From contig NC_013159.1 of NCBI RefSeq assembly GCF_000023865.1, forward strand, positions 2,816,001 through 2,880,000: DNA of 64,000 bases, in the 5' to 3' direction. How positions within the stretch are numbered: position 1 is the stretch's first letter; the number at the start of each line of letters is the position of its first letter. Below the pieces are notes generated by a model, which was not told the origin of the DNA, made no database searches, and was given only the letters and a program-made list of their open reading frames with translations. The position numbers and the translations under genes are program-made. This stretch comes from Saccharomonospora viridis DSM 43017 (GTDB taxonomy: Bacteria; Actinomycetota; Actinomycetes; Mycobacteriales; Pseudonocardiaceae). Shown one piece after another: positions 18,400 through 27,361 of the stretch.

Positions 18400-19829
18400 C
18401 GAAGGCTGTGGTGGTCGGCAGCGGTCCCAACGGGCTCGCTGCCGCCGTTACCCTGGCCGCTGCGGGTGTGGACGTGGAGGTGCTCGAGGCCGCACCGGAA
18501 CCGGGAGGCGGTACCCGCACCGGTGAGCTCACCCTGCCGGGCCTGTTGCACGACGAGTGTTCGGGCTTCCATCCCCTCGCCGTGGACACACCGTTCTCCC
18601 GCCGGTTCGACCTCTTTCGGCACGGTCTTCGTTGGCGATGGCCCGAGGTGCAGTACTCCCATCCCTTGGACGACGGCCGTGGGGCGGCGGCCTTCCGTTC
18701 GGTGGAACAGACCGCGACCGGTCTCGGTGTCGACGGCCGCGCCTGGCGGCAGGTCTTCGGGTGGCTGGCCGACCGATTCGACGACATCACCGAGGATTTC
18801 CTCCGGCCGATGCTCCACGTGCCCGCCCACCCGCTGAAACTGGCCCGGTTCGGGACACTGGCCCTGTTGCCGGCGGCGGTTTTGGCCAAACGCTGGTCGA
18901 CGCCGGAGGCCCGGGCACTGTTCGCCGGAGCCGCCGCCCACGCGTTGCGTCCGTTCGGCTCCCCGGTCTCCTCCGCGATCGGCGTCGCACTCGGCACGGC
19001 GGCCCACCGCTACGGCTGGCCCGTGGCCGAGGGCGGCTCGGCGGCGATCACGCGGGCGTGCGTCGGGCTGCTCACGGAACACGGGGGCACCGTGACGACC
19101 GGGGTCACCGTGACGTCACTCGACGAGCTCGACTCCCCGGACATCGTCATGCTCGACGTGGCTCCGGCCGCGGCGGCCCGGCTCGTCGGCGACCGCCTGC
19201 CGTCACACGTGTCCCGTGCGCTGACCCGATATCGCCACGGACCCGGCGTGTTCAAGGTCGATTTCGCGGTGCAGGACGGGATTCCCTGGCGGCACGAGGA
19301 CTCCCGTCGCGCCGGCACGGTCCATGTGGGCGGTTCCTTCGAGGAGATCGCGACGGCGGAACGCGAGGTCCACCGCGGCCGCATGCCGGAACGGCCGTTC
19401 GTCCTGGTGGGACAGCAGTACGTCGCCGACCCCTCGCGCACGACCGGCGACATCGTGCCCGTCTACGCCTATGCGCACGTGCCGAACGGCTGGACCGGCG
19501 ATGCCACCCGGGTGATCGAGGAGCAGATCGAGAGGTTCGCCCCCGGCTTCCGGGACCGCATCCTCGCCCGGCACGTCCGATCCGCGCGGCAGCTGGAGGA
19601 ACACAACCCCAACTACGTCGGGGGCGACGTGGTGACCGGCGCCAACGATGCCTGGCAGTTGGTCTTCCGCCCCCGATTCGCGCCCGATCCCTACCACCTC
19701 GGCGTGCCCGGGGTGTACCTGTGCTCGGCGAGCACCCCACCCGGGGCCGGCGCACACGGCATGTGTGGCTACAACGCGGCGCGCTCAGCGTTGCGGAGAC
19801 TGCGGGAAAGGAGTGTCGACCGACCGTGA
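18396..19829 (+). CDS. Phytoene-dehydrogenase-like FAD-dependent oxidoreductase
   Basis: 477-residue NAD(P)/FAD-dependent amine-oxidase-fold protein. N-terminal dinucleotide motif AVVVGSGPNGLAAAVTLAAAG with EVLEAAPEPGGGTRT, and the C-terminal FAD segment GVYLCSASTPPGAGAHGMCGYNAA. It is the COG1233 (CrtI-related) type but separate from the carotenoid cluster at 32-39 kb, and resembles the broad desaturase/saturase families acting on hydrophobic molecules. The ATG overlaps the DUF3556 stop, and its own stop overlaps the next GTG, so these three genes are coupled. Substrate unknown. Confidence 0.85.
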   Translation: MTKAVVVGSGPNGLAAAVTLAAAGVDVEVLEAAPEPGGGTRTGELTLPGLLHDECSGFHPLAVDTPFSRRFDLFRHGLRWRWPEVQYSHPLDDGRGAAAFRSVEQTATGLGVDGRAWRQVFGWLADRFDDITEDFLRPMLHVPAHPLKLARFGTLALLPAAVLAKRWSTPEARALFAGAAAHALRPFGSPVSSAIGVALGTAAHRYGWPVAEGGSAAITRACVGLLTEHGGTVTTGVTVTSLDELDSPDIVMLDVAPAAAARLVGDRLPSHVSRALTRYRHGPGVFKVDFAVQDGIPWRHEDSRRAGTVHVGGSFEEIATAEREVHRGRMPERPFVLVGQQYVADPSRTTGDIVPVYAYAHVPNGWTGDATRVIEEQIERFAPGFRDRILARHVRSARQLEEHNPNYVGGDVVTGANDAWQLVFRPRFAPDPYHLGVPGVYLCSASTPPGAGAHGMCGYNAARSALRRLRERSVDRP

Positions 19830-21151
19830 CAGCACGCCTGAAACGACGTTTGGTCTCGAACGACACCCCGAAGGCCGCGGAGATCCGGGCCCTCGTGGTC
19901 TGCGTCGCCGAACGTCTCCAGGCGCGACACACCGAACTCAACGACAGCATGAACGCCGCGATCGAAGGCGCCATCGCGGACCTGGCCAACCCCGAACTGA
20001 CCGAGATGTTGCACGCCAGCGTCGAGGGCAACATCACCACGATCCTGCACATGCTGCGCAACGACATCCCGATCGAACACCTCCAGCCGGCGACCGCGGC
20101 GACGGAGTACGCCATCCGACTGGCCCGCGCGGGTGTGTCCGCGGCCCCGCTGCGGCGGGCGTACCACATCGGTTCGGACGACCTGCTCGCCGAGATCTTC
20201 CACGAGATCCAGCTGTTGGACTGCCCGTCGGAACTCAAACTGCGCCTACTGCACCATCTGGCCGGGTGGCTGCACCACTACGTCGACTGGATCACCCGGG
20301 TGGTGCTCGACGCCCATGAGGCGGAACGACAGACGTTGCTGAAGCAGCACGCCACCGACATCTTCCGGCTCGTGCACCGGGTGCTCGACCGGGAGCCGGT
20401 CGAATACGACCAGTTCGCCCGCACCGCGGGTTACCGCCTCAACCATCCGCACGTGGCCACGGTGCTTTGGGACGAACGAACGCTGCAGGCCGCCGACCAG
20501 ATCGAGGTCCTCCGGTCGTTGGCGACTCGACTCGCCCGTGTGCTGGGAAGTTCGAGTGATCCTTTGTTCATGCCGGTCGACCGCAGCACCGCCTGGGTGT
20601 GGTGCCACATCCCGGATGCGACCTCGCCGATCGACACGGCCCGGGTGCACGAGGTGTTGGCGGACGCCCCGGCCGTGCGGGCCGCGATGGGCACCCCCGT
20701 GTTCGGGATCGAGGGGTTTCGCCGAACCCTGGAACAGGCCAACGCCGTCCGCACCGTCGCCAGCGCCAGTGGCGCCCCGCATGCGAAGGTGATGTCCTAC
20801 GGCGACGACGGTATGGCCGTCGTCGCGATGCTGGTCCGAGACCTTCCGGCCAGTCGGCGGTGGGTCGCCGACACCCTCGGCGCGCTGGCCCTCGACACCG
20901 AGCCCGCGGCCCGGCTGCGGGAGACCCTGCTGACCTTCCTCCGCACCGGCAGTTACGTCGAAACCTCCAAGAAGCTCATGTTGCATCGCAACACCGTGAA
21001 GTACCGGCTGACCAAGGCGAAGCGGGAACGAGGCCGCCCACTGACCGAGGGCCGGCTCGATCTCGAACTCGCCCCACACCTGTGTCACGTGCTCGGTCCG
21101 GCGGTACTGCAACAACCACGGAGGGCGGCGGAACCCGAATCACCGAACTGA
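19826..21151 (+). CDS. PucR/CdaR family transcriptional regulator
   Basis: 441-residue regulator with the C-terminal PucR-type helix-turn-helix (LRETLLTFLRTGSYVETSKKLMLHRNTVKYRLTKAKRERG, about residues 370-410), preceded by a GGDEF-like CdaR middle part, and an N-terminal all-helical RsbR-like/DUF-type sensor (LQARHTELNDSMNAAIEGAIADL). GTG start overlaps the preceding stop; AAAGGAG is 12 bases upstream. Placed last in the acyl-CoA synthetase-DUF3556-oxidoreductase run, so probably its regulator. Confidence 0.85.
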   Translation: MTARLKRRLVSNDTPKAAEIRALVVCVAERLQARHTELNDSMNAAIEGAIADLANPELTEMLHASVEGNITTILHMLRNDIPIEHLQPATAATEYAIRLARAGVSAAPLRRAYHIGSDDLLAEIFHEIQLLDCPSELKLRLLHHLAGWLHHYVDWITRVVLDAHEAERQTLLKQHATDIFRLVHRVLDREPVEYDQFARTAGYRLNHPHVATVLWDERTLQAADQIEVLRSLATRLARVLGSSSDPLFMPVDRSTAWVWCHIPDATSPIDTARVHEVLADAPAVRAAMGTPVFGIEGFRRTLEQANAVRTVASASGAPHAKVMSYGDDGMAVVAMLVRDLPASRRWVADTLGALALDTEPAARLRETLLTFLRTGSYVETSKKLMLHRNTVKYRLTKAKRERGRPLTEGRLDLELAPHLCHVLGPAVLQQPRRAAEPESPN

Positions 21152-21334
21152 TCCGACCGGCCACGACGAACCGCGCTCCCGGGCCGTGTCACCGCCCCGA
21201 CCCGGCTTCCCGAGGTGGTTTCCGGAGTGGTCGTTCCCCGATCCTTGGGTCGTCTCGAAGTGACGGTCGGTGGCACTGCGACAAACTGCTCGCCCACGGA
21301 CCGGGCCTTACATCGCTCGGTCTGGCCCGATTCT

Positions 21335-22228
21335 CTAGTCGGCTTCCCCGAGGTTCAGCGCCTCCTGCAACACCGCCCGCAACGCCGGACTGCGATCGTC
21401 ACGGCGCCAGGCCATCCGCAGGTCCACGTCACGTGGGGAGTCCTCCACGGGCACGAACACCACGTGCGGGTCGGTGGCGTTGCGCGCCACCGACGCGAGG
21501 GTGAGATGACAACCGACCTCCGCACCGACCAGCGCCAACGCGGTCTGGGTGTCCGGGACGATCTGCACCACCTCGGCGGCGAAACCGTGCTTCCGGGCCA
21601 ACCGCTGCAGCCGGTCGTTGAGCACGGCCCCCTCGTGTGGGGGCAGCGATACGAATCCCTCACCGGCGAGTTGGGCGATCGACAGCCGCTTCGCCTCGGC
21701 CAGCCGATGCGTGTCCGGCAGCGCGACCACGAGTGAATCGCGCATCACCACCTCGGTGTGCACCTCGGCGGGGATCACGTCCCACCGGCCCAGGGCGATG
21801 TCGGTATCGCCGTGCAACAGCTTCCTCAACGCCGGTTGGGCGAAGTTCTGGCTGGACAGCTCCAGTTGGATGCCCGGCCTCCGATGCCGCACCACCCTGG
21901 CGAGTCGGGCGATCAGGCGATGGGTGGACAGTCCCGCGAAGGCGATGCGGACCAAACCGATCTCGCCGTCGTCCGCGGCGCGCACCGCGGCCTCGGCCCG
22001 GCGTACCGCCTCCAGCACCTCCATGGCCGGTCCGAGCAGGGCCTGGCCGCTGGCGGTGAGTCGGACCGAGCGGGTGTTGCGTTCGAACAGCCGAGTACCC
22101 AGTTCCCCCTCCAGTCGCCTGATGATGCGGCTCAACGGTGGTTGAGCCATGCGTAGCCGCTCAGCGGCGCGTCCGAAGTGGAGTTCCTCAGCCACCGCGA
22201 GAAAAGCCCGCAGTTGTCCGACTTCCAT
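21335..22228 (-). CDS. LysR family transcriptional regulator
   Basis: 297-residue LysR protein. Helix-turn-helix region MEVGQLRAFLAVAEELHFGRAAERLRMAQPPLSRIIRRLEGELGTRLFERNTRSVRLT is textbook; the effector-binding domain follows (LVRIAFAGLSTHRLIARLARVV). Start chosen at MEVGQL. It is divergent from an acyl-CoA dehydrogenase across a 92-bp gap (22229-22320) that holds GACCGGTC at 22288-22295, a plausible shared control site. It likely regulates that dehydrogenase. Confidence 0.9.
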   Translation of the reverse strand: MEVGQLRAFLAVAEELHFGRAAERLRMAQPPLSRIIRRLEGELGTRLFERNTRSVRLTASGQALLGPAMEVLEAVRRAEAAVRAADDGEIGLVRIAFAGLSTHRLIARLARVVRHRRPGIQLELSSQNFAQPALRKLLHGDTDIALGRWDVIPAEVHTEVVMRDSLVVALPDTHRLAEAKRLSIAQLAGEGFVSLPPHEGAVLNDRLQRLARKHGFAAEVVQIVPDTQTALALVGAEVGCHLTLASVARNATDPHVVFVPVEDSPRDVDLRMAWRRDDRSPALRAVLQEALNLGEAD

Positions 22229-22320
22229 GCCGACCGCCTCGTCCACCTTTGCCGACGAAGTATCACAGAAGGACCGATTAGGTATTGGACCGGTCTTAAT
22301 GGGTGCGCGAAAGTGTAGGC

Positions 22321-23505
22321 ATGGACACCCAGGCCCGCGAAGTCCCGGACGACGTCTTCGCCGACATACTCGCCCAGATCACCGACTTCGTACGCACTCG
22401 CGTCATGCCCCGCGAAACCGAGATCATGGACACCGACGCGATCCCGGAGGATCTCCGAGCGCAGGCGGCGGAAATGGGCCTGTTCGGCTACGCCATCCCG
22501 CAACGGTGGGGTGGACTCGGCCTCGACCTCGTCCAGGACGTCGAGGTCGCCATGGAGCTAGGGTACACCTCGTTGGCGCTGCGGTCGATGTTCGGCACGA
22601 ACAACGGCATCGCCGGACAGGTACTGGTGGGATTCGGCACCGACGAGCAGAAGCGACGGTGGCTACCGCGCATCGCCTCGGGCGAGGTCGTCGCCTCGTT
22701 CGCACTCACCGAACCCGGCGCCGGCTCCAACCCCGCGGGTCTGCGCACCACCGCGACCGCCGACGGAGAAGGCTGGGTCATCGACGGCACCAAACAGTTC
22801 ATCACCAACGCCACCGAGGCCGGACTGTTCGTGGTCTTCGCCCGTATGCGACCCGCGCCGGATCCCGGCAACGACATCGCGGTCTTTCTGGTACCCGGCG
22901 ACGCGCCGGGCGTCCAGGTGGGGGCCCACGACACCAAGATGGGGCAGGAGGGTTCCCGCACCGCCGAGGTCACCTTCTCGCGAGTGCGCGTGGGGCCGGA
23001 GGCACTGGTCGGCGCCGACGGTGGGATCGGCTACCGCGCGGCGATGACGTCATTGGCCCGGGGCCGGATCCACATCGCCGGGCTCGCCGTCGGCTGTGCG
23101 CAGCGGGCGCTCGACGAATCCGTCTCCTACGCCGCCTCGGCGACCCAGGGCGGCACGGTGATCGGCGATTTCCAACTCGTGCAGGCCATGCTCGCCGATC
23201 AGCAGACCGGTGTCCTCGCCGGTCGTGCCCTGGTCCGCGACGCCGCCCGCAAGTACGTCAGTGGCGAGGACCGGCGTATCGCGCCCTCGGCAGCGAAGCT
23301 CTTCTGCACCGAGATGGCGGGTAAGGCGGCCGATCTCGCCGTCCAGGTGCACGGTGGCGCCGGTTACATGCGTGGGGTTCCCGTGGAGCGCCTCTACCGC
23401 GACGTCCGCCTGTTGCGTCTGTACGAGGGCACCAGCGAGATCCAGCGTCTGATCATCGGTGGTGGCTTGGTGCGCGCGAAGAAGAAGGAGAGGACGAAGG
23501 CCTGA
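22321..23505 (+). CDS. Acyl-CoA dehydrogenase
   Basis: 394-residue flavin acyl-CoA dehydrogenase, introducing an alpha-beta double bond into acyl-CoA. Motifs: FALTEPGAGSNPAGLRTTA (flavin/substrate loop), GGAGYMRGVPVERLYRDVRLLRLYEGTSEIQRLIIGGGL (C-terminal helices with the catalytic region). ATG 22321 selected; six extra codons upstream are possible. Divergent from the LysR gene. It may act downstream of the acyl-CoA synthetase at 15005, though it is transcribed separately. Chain length or type of acyl group is not evident. Confidence 0.92.
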   Translation: MDTQAREVPDDVFADILAQITDFVRTRVMPRETEIMDTDAIPEDLRAQAAEMGLFGYAIPQRWGGLGLDLVQDVEVAMELGYTSLALRSMFGTNNGIAGQVLVGFGTDEQKRRWLPRIASGEVVASFALTEPGAGSNPAGLRTTATADGEGWVIDGTKQFITNATEAGLFVVFARMRPAPDPGNDIAVFLVPGDAPGVQVGAHDTKMGQEGSRTAEVTFSRVRVGPEALVGADGGIGYRAAMTSLARGRIHIAGLAVGCAQRALDESVSYAASATQGGTVIGDFQLVQAMLADQQTGVLAGRALVRDAARKYVSGEDRRIAPSAAKLFCTEMAGKAADLAVQVHGGAGYMRGVPVERLYRDVRLLRLYEGTSEIQRLIIGGGLVRAKKKERTKA

Positions 23506-23508
23506 CCC

Positions 23509-23673
23509 GTGGCGCAGGTGTTCGACGAGCGGCCGACTCCACCGAGTGCTCCCTCGCATGATCCGATCCGGGCGAGTATCGAGTCCGGAGTGGACCCCGA
23601 GGACGTCGACGTTCTCTTCGACATGACCACGGCCGGGAAACGGACCACCGGTGCCGAGGAAGGGCCACCCTGA
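23509..23673 (+). CDS. Possible 54-residue small protein
   Basis: A short GTG-initiated frame starts 3 bases after the acyl-CoA dehydrogenase stop, giving an acidic peptide (VFDERPTPPSAPSHDPIRAS, then SGVDPEDVDVLFDMTTAGKR). Third-position GC is high and composition is protein-like rather than the Arg/Pro-rich junk usual here. Not recognised as any family. Could be a genuine small protein co-transcribed with the dehydrogenase, or chance. Confidence 0.35.
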   Translation: MAQVFDERPTPPSAPSHDPIRASIESGVDPEDVDVLFDMTTAGKRTTGAEEGPP

Positions 23674-23783
23674 CATCCGGCGGAGCAACATGCGGGCTCG
23701 GTGTCGCGGTTCAGCGAATTCGCACGACGGTGGCCGGTCTGTCGGCTACCGCCGAACGAGCACGGTGCTCGATACTGAGTCCC

Positions 23784-24089
23784 ATGGCCATGCCTGAGCT
23801 GGACGATCACCCCGCCGACCCCACGGCGTTCGCCGCCGACCAGGCGACACTGTTCGCAGGCCACAACCTGCACGTCGGTTCCTCCCGGATCGCGCACGCG
23901 GTGGACTGGGTGCCCTGGATCAACGGTCTACGACTTCCGGCACCGGCGTGCCGCCAGGGCTTCGCCGGGCACGGCGCCCACGGTGAACTACGCCCCACCA
24001 CGCTGCCGGTGTCGTGCCGCCGCTGCCGCCGCCTCCGTGGGCTGCGCAACATCGACGACCAGCCCGCACTGTTCGTCCTGCCGCAGTGA
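23784..24089 (+). CDS. Small Cys-motif protein, conserved hypothetical
   Basis: About 101 residues (ATG 23784; ATG 23790 possible). Central block AHAVDWVPWINGLRLPAPAC, followed by RQGFAG and later PVSCRRCRRLRG, gives one Cys plus a CxxC pair, consistent with a small metal-binding or nucleic-acid-binding fold. The same block (HAV..., WI.GL, P.PAC.Q, C..C) occurs in the protein at 30773-31135, so this is a small family rather than a chance frame. Function unknown. Confidence 0.55.
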   Translation: MAMPELDDHPADPTAFAADQATLFAGHNLHVGSSRIAHAVDWVPWINGLRLPAPACRQGFAGHGAHGELRPTTLPVSCRRCRRLRGLRNIDDQPALFVLPQ

Positions 24090-24796
24090 CACCTCAACAG
24101 GGGCGACGGTGAGCATCGTCCCTGTGCATCACAGGTGGCGTACCCCTCGTCCCCTCACGTGACCACGCCTGCGGTCCTCCCTCCCCGGTTCCTGTCACCG
24201 AGGGAGCACGACCATCCTCTCTCCGCTCACGCCGAATCGAGCCGAATCCATCGAAAAGGCACAAAAACACCACTAAGAAAATCACTTTTAGCCACTTTCT
24301 CCCGATAACCGAAAATCAACATCGACAACAGGGCAACACAAAGTCATCGAGTGACCACCCCTCGGAACAGCGAACAAAATGCATAAATCCACCGCTTGAG
24401 ACGGAAGCGAATGCTGGATCGATCAGGCCCCAACACACGGAGAGCAGCTCACCCGACCACAAGATGAAAGAATTTCCGAAACGCTGCCGAAGCCGGGAAA
24501 CGCGACGTCAACCCAGGACACGCCGGGCCGCGCACACCCCCTTCGGACCGCACGCGACGCGAGGTCGAGACGGACCACCACCGGAATCGCGATTATTCCA
24601 GAGTCCCTTGATGTGTGATTTATATCACAATCGAATAAAGTGTGCGGAAAACCCGTTGAACAGACATGCAGGCGGGCATCAGTATTGCAAGCCCCTCGGA
24701 AGGCCCCGGGGGTGAAAAATAAAAAGTTTCTATGGGAAAGTCGGTAACAGCCTCGACCGCCGCACTGTTAACGCTTGCCCGAAAGTAGGGACACCA
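24090..24796. other. Intergenic region upstream of the STAS gene (0.7 kb)
   Basis: No gene recognised. It includes a 6-bp hairpin at 24121-24135 (CCTGTG-CAT-CACAGG) that could end the small gene before it, and an A/T-rich stretch (24230-24720) unlike its surroundings. A candidate alternative-sigma promoter at 24655-24679 is listed separately. Confidence 0.5.
24655..24679 (+). promoter_or_regulatory. Candidate SigB/SigF-type promoter for the STAS gene
   Basis: GTTGAA and GGGCAT are separated by 13 bases, close to the general-stress sigma pattern GTTT-N12-14-GGGTAT, and lie 118 bp upstream of the anti-sigma-factor antagonist start. Stress-sigma control of such genes is common. The match is imperfect. 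Confidence 0.3.
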
Positions 24797-25240
24797 ATGC
24801 TTCCCAGGACAGTGACGGATCCGGTCGCCCCGGGCACCGGAGTCACTTCGCCACTGCCTTCGACGGATTCCCACGGTATACGCATCGACCTCGAGCCCCA
24901 CTGGGGTGGCGAGGTGATCCTCGCGCGTGTCACCGGTGAGCTCGACCTGTTGTCCACCCCGGTGCTCCAGCAGTGGATCGCCCAACATGCCCCTCGTTCA
25001 CGCTCACAAGGCTTCGTGCTCGACATGCGTGATGTGGATTTCTTCAGCGCCGCGGGCCTCGGAGTCCTCACCGGACTGGCCGATCATGCGGCTCACCATG
25101 GAGTCCCCTGGGCCCTCGTGGCCGACACGCGGATCGTCTTACGACCGCTGTACGTCACCGGGCTGGAACAACGCCTGCCGCTGTACCGCAGCGTCGTCGA
25201 TGCGCTCGACGCGGTTCGAGACAGCGTCCACACCGCGTGA
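24797..25240 (+). CDS. STAS domain anti-sigma factor antagonist
   Basis: 147-residue protein with one STAS domain after a 25-residue N-terminal tail. VILARVTGELDLLSTPVL is the conserved first strand, and DMRDVDFFSAAGLGVLTGL holds the phosphorylatable Ser (Ser84) used in the SpoIIAA/RsbV partner switch. Unphosphorylated protein binds an anti-sigma kinase and frees a stress sigma factor. No kinase or sigma gene is adjacent, so the partner lies elsewhere. Confidence 0.85.
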   Translation: MLPRTVTDPVAPGTGVTSPLPSTDSHGIRIDLEPHWGGEVILARVTGELDLLSTPVLQQWIAQHAPRSRSQGFVLDMRDVDFFSAAGLGVLTGLADHAAHHGVPWALVADTRIVLRPLYVTGLEQRLPLYRSVVDALDAVRDSVHTA

Positions 25241-25369
25241 AGTCGTACGGCGAACGATCCGAGCAAAGCGCGAGTGGTGGGCCATGCTGCCCACCACTTC
25301 GGCGCCGACCGCCACCGGCACGGCCGCCTCGGCCACCTCAGCCGGTGGGTCCGCGCTCCGGGGTCCGAG

Positions 25370-25996
25370 TCACGTGTTGGGGTTCGGCGCGGCCACGGCG
25401 TACTGCGGTCGACCGATGGGTCGGTAGCTCTGGATCGTCACCCCCTTCGGGGTGGTTCGCGATTCCACCAGATCAAGCGCCGTGTCCGGGCCGGTGTCGG
25501 GAAACAGTCGCCTCCCTTGGCCGACGATCACGGGACAGACCAGCAAGGTGATCTCGTCGACGAGCTGGTTGGCCAGTAACCAACGAACGAGGACGCCGCT
25601 GCCGTGCACCTGCAGCTCGCCTTCCCGCGTGACCTTCAGGTCCGCGAGGGTGGTCGCGAGGTCGTCGGAGAGGACTGTGGTGTCGACCCACGTCGGGTCG
25701 GTGAGCGTGGTCGACGCTACGTATTTGGGCTTGGTGTGCAACGCCGCCGCGATGGGGTGATTGTTCGGATCGACCATCGCTCCCCAGTATCCGGCGAAGA
25801 TCTCGTAGGTGTGCCGGCCGAACAGGAACGCGTCGGCGCGCTGGTAGACCCGGTTCAGAAACGTCGCGGCCTCGTCGTCGTACAGCGGCATGGCCCATCC
25901 ACCGCGTTCGAACCCGCCCCTACGGTCCTCGTCCGGGGCACCGAGTCCCTGCATCACACCGTCGACGGTGATCCACGTGGTGGCGGTGAGCTTCAT
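25370..25996 (-). CDS. RibD C-terminal/dihydrofolate-reductase-like protein
   Basis: 208-residue single-domain reductase of the RibD_C family. MKLTATTWITVDGVMQGLGAPDEDRRGGFERGGWAMP is the usual start, then DAFLFGRHTYEIFAGYW, NHPIAAALHTKPKYVASTTL, and GELQVHGSGVLVRWLLANQLVDEITLLVCPVIVGQGRRLF (NADPH site). ATG 25996 is the domain start; upstream codons look non-coding. Likely NADPH-dependent; true substrate unknown, as for many such paralogues. Confidence 0.87.
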   Translation of the reverse strand: MKLTATTWITVDGVMQGLGAPDEDRRGGFERGGWAMPLYDDEAATFLNRVYQRADAFLFGRHTYEIFAGYWGAMVDPNNHPIAAALHTKPKYVASTTLTDPTWVDTTVLSDDLATTLADLKVTREGELQVHGSGVLVRWLLANQLVDEITLLVCPVIVGQGRRLFPDTGPDTALDLVESRTTPKGVTIQSYRPIGRPQYAVAAPNPNT

Positions 25997-26425
25997 GATC
26001 GAGGACCCTTTCTCCTCCGGGGGACGGTCGGCAACGCTTTCGGCTCCCGACCTCCAAGGGAGACTTCCCCGGCGAGAGCGGTTTTCCCGATGAAGCGTGC
26101 GACACGTTCGGCAACGAACTGACCGTTGGGCCGCGCGCCGGGCATGTGCACTGCTGCGACGCACCGACGAGGCTGAGGAGGACTGTCATTTAAGGGTAGC
26201 CGCCTTGGCATGTCAAGCGAAGCCGAGAGCGATCCGGTGGCCTCGACGCACGGTCGGCTTGGACTTGTTACTGCCACACACGGGCTCGCCGCCTTCATCC
26301 CTGGGAAAAGGCCGGACCTTCTGATGTCGAGGTAGGTCCTGCATCCAACCGATGTGTGATGATCATGCGTGGGCACGGCTAGCCGACCCCGGGTCGAGCG
26401 CTCGAACCGTGAATGGCGTTGTTCC
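25997..26425. other. Intergenic region before the duplicated module
   Basis: No gene recognised in either strand. Ends at the left edge of the duplicated module (similarity to 29937 onward begins near 26426). Confidence 0.45.
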
Positions 26426-26447
26426 ATTCCAGGTGCATCGCCGGAAA

Positions 26448-26497
26448 ATGCCCGTCAGCACGGTGACAGGAGGAACTGACCACGCGCCGACGGGCAT
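26448..26497. ncRNA. Conserved hairpin element, left copy
   Basis: Nine-bp stem ATGCCCGTC / GACGGGCAT enclosing 32 nt that contains a small inner stem (CAG/CTG). The right copy (29952-30001) has a stem of 8 perfect pairs plus a G-T closing pair and the same loop length, with compensatory changes, which implies selection on RNA or DNA secondary structure. It lies just beyond the 3' end of the minus-strand small gene. Type assignment as RNA element is tentative. Confidence 0.5.
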
Positions 26498-26530
26498 CGT
26501 TACAGTCCGAAAAGCGGAACCGGGGAACAC

Positions 26531-26940
26531 CCAGGCGGCAATGCACCCTTCATAATCCCCCACAGTGAAACCGTCCCGAAAGACTGACCGCCTGAATATC
26601 GGGAACGAGACTCAGTCACTTGTCCTGCGGGACAGACTTCGAACTTCCACGCCCCGAAAGATCATCCGTGGCGACCTCCTGTCGAAGCAATCCCGGGGAA
26701 AATGTCTCCGGCGGTGTTCCGGATGTGATACCGCCGCGGTTCGAGGTGGACCACATCAGACCTGCGAGATCATCCCCAAGGGAAATCTTGCACTTCGTTC
26801 TTGCAACCAAAGCAGTAGGCTGCCGTTCCGACCTCACCGCTTGTCTGGCTGGCACTAGCCATCGAAGCGGAAACCGCAGCCCCGAAGAATGCCGTCGCCA
26901 TCATCGTCAACACAGCCGCAGCAGATGCCAACTTGCGCAC
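26531..26940 (-). pseudogene. Small secreted Cys protein, left copy, frameshifted
   Basis: GTG at 26940 follows AGGGGA at good spacing and gives a signal peptide (RKLASAAAVLTMMATAFFGA, then AVSASMASA) and a short mature part (SGEVGTAAYCFGCKNEVQDF) before a stop at 26770. DNA similarity to the right copy continues past that stop to the position of the other gene's stop codon (TGG here at 26531-26533), with frame changes. So the original gene was about 138 codons and this copy is broken, unless the 56-residue product is functional. Family unknown. Confidence 0.6.
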
Positions 26941-27062
26941 AATTATCCCCTATCAGAAAAAGACAAAGAAACTCGGCCCGACAGAAAAACCAAACCCAGA
27001 CCACAAAGATTACAAAGCTTCGACCCGAGACCGGAAAGAAACGGATAACCTCACTCGAACAG

Positions 27063-27120
27063 AGCAACAAACAGCGCCGCTATACCAGCCTAAGAAAACC
27101 GTATTGCAATAACTGGAACA
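27063..27120 (-). promoter_or_regulatory. 58-nt invariant block, left copy
   Basis: Identical base for base to 30581-30638, while flanking DNA differs at many positions. Lies about 125 bp upstream of the small gene on the minus strand. On that strand it contains TTGCAA and TATAGC (19 bases apart), a possible promoter. The invariance suggests a regulatory site or a recent conversion tract. Confidence 0.5.
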
Positions 27121-27361
27121 GCACGCATCCCATCGAGCAGAACTCCGTCGACGTACAGGAAAACGAGGTTTCATATCGAGCGCAGTATCGATGGCCGAAC
27201 CCAAAACTCGCTCCGCGGAGACCTTGACGATGACGGCGTCGATGGTCGACGGAGTCACGCGGTCGGACTCGCAGACACAGTCGCGACCGCCGACCCGTTC
27301 CTGACACTATGCAGGGGCGTAACAGGCGCATTGGTCGCGGCGGTGTCCTGGGGAGTTGGTC

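Larger units (their letters stand above)
26426..27165. repeat. Direct repeat module, left copy
   Basis: About 740 bp, clearly similar to 29937-30680 in the same orientation (offset about 3.51 kb). It holds, on the minus strand, an upstream block with a 58-nt identical core (27063-27120), a damaged small secreted-protein gene, and a downstream hairpin (26448-26497). Similarity is high in the upstream core and lower in the coding part. Confidence 0.75.
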
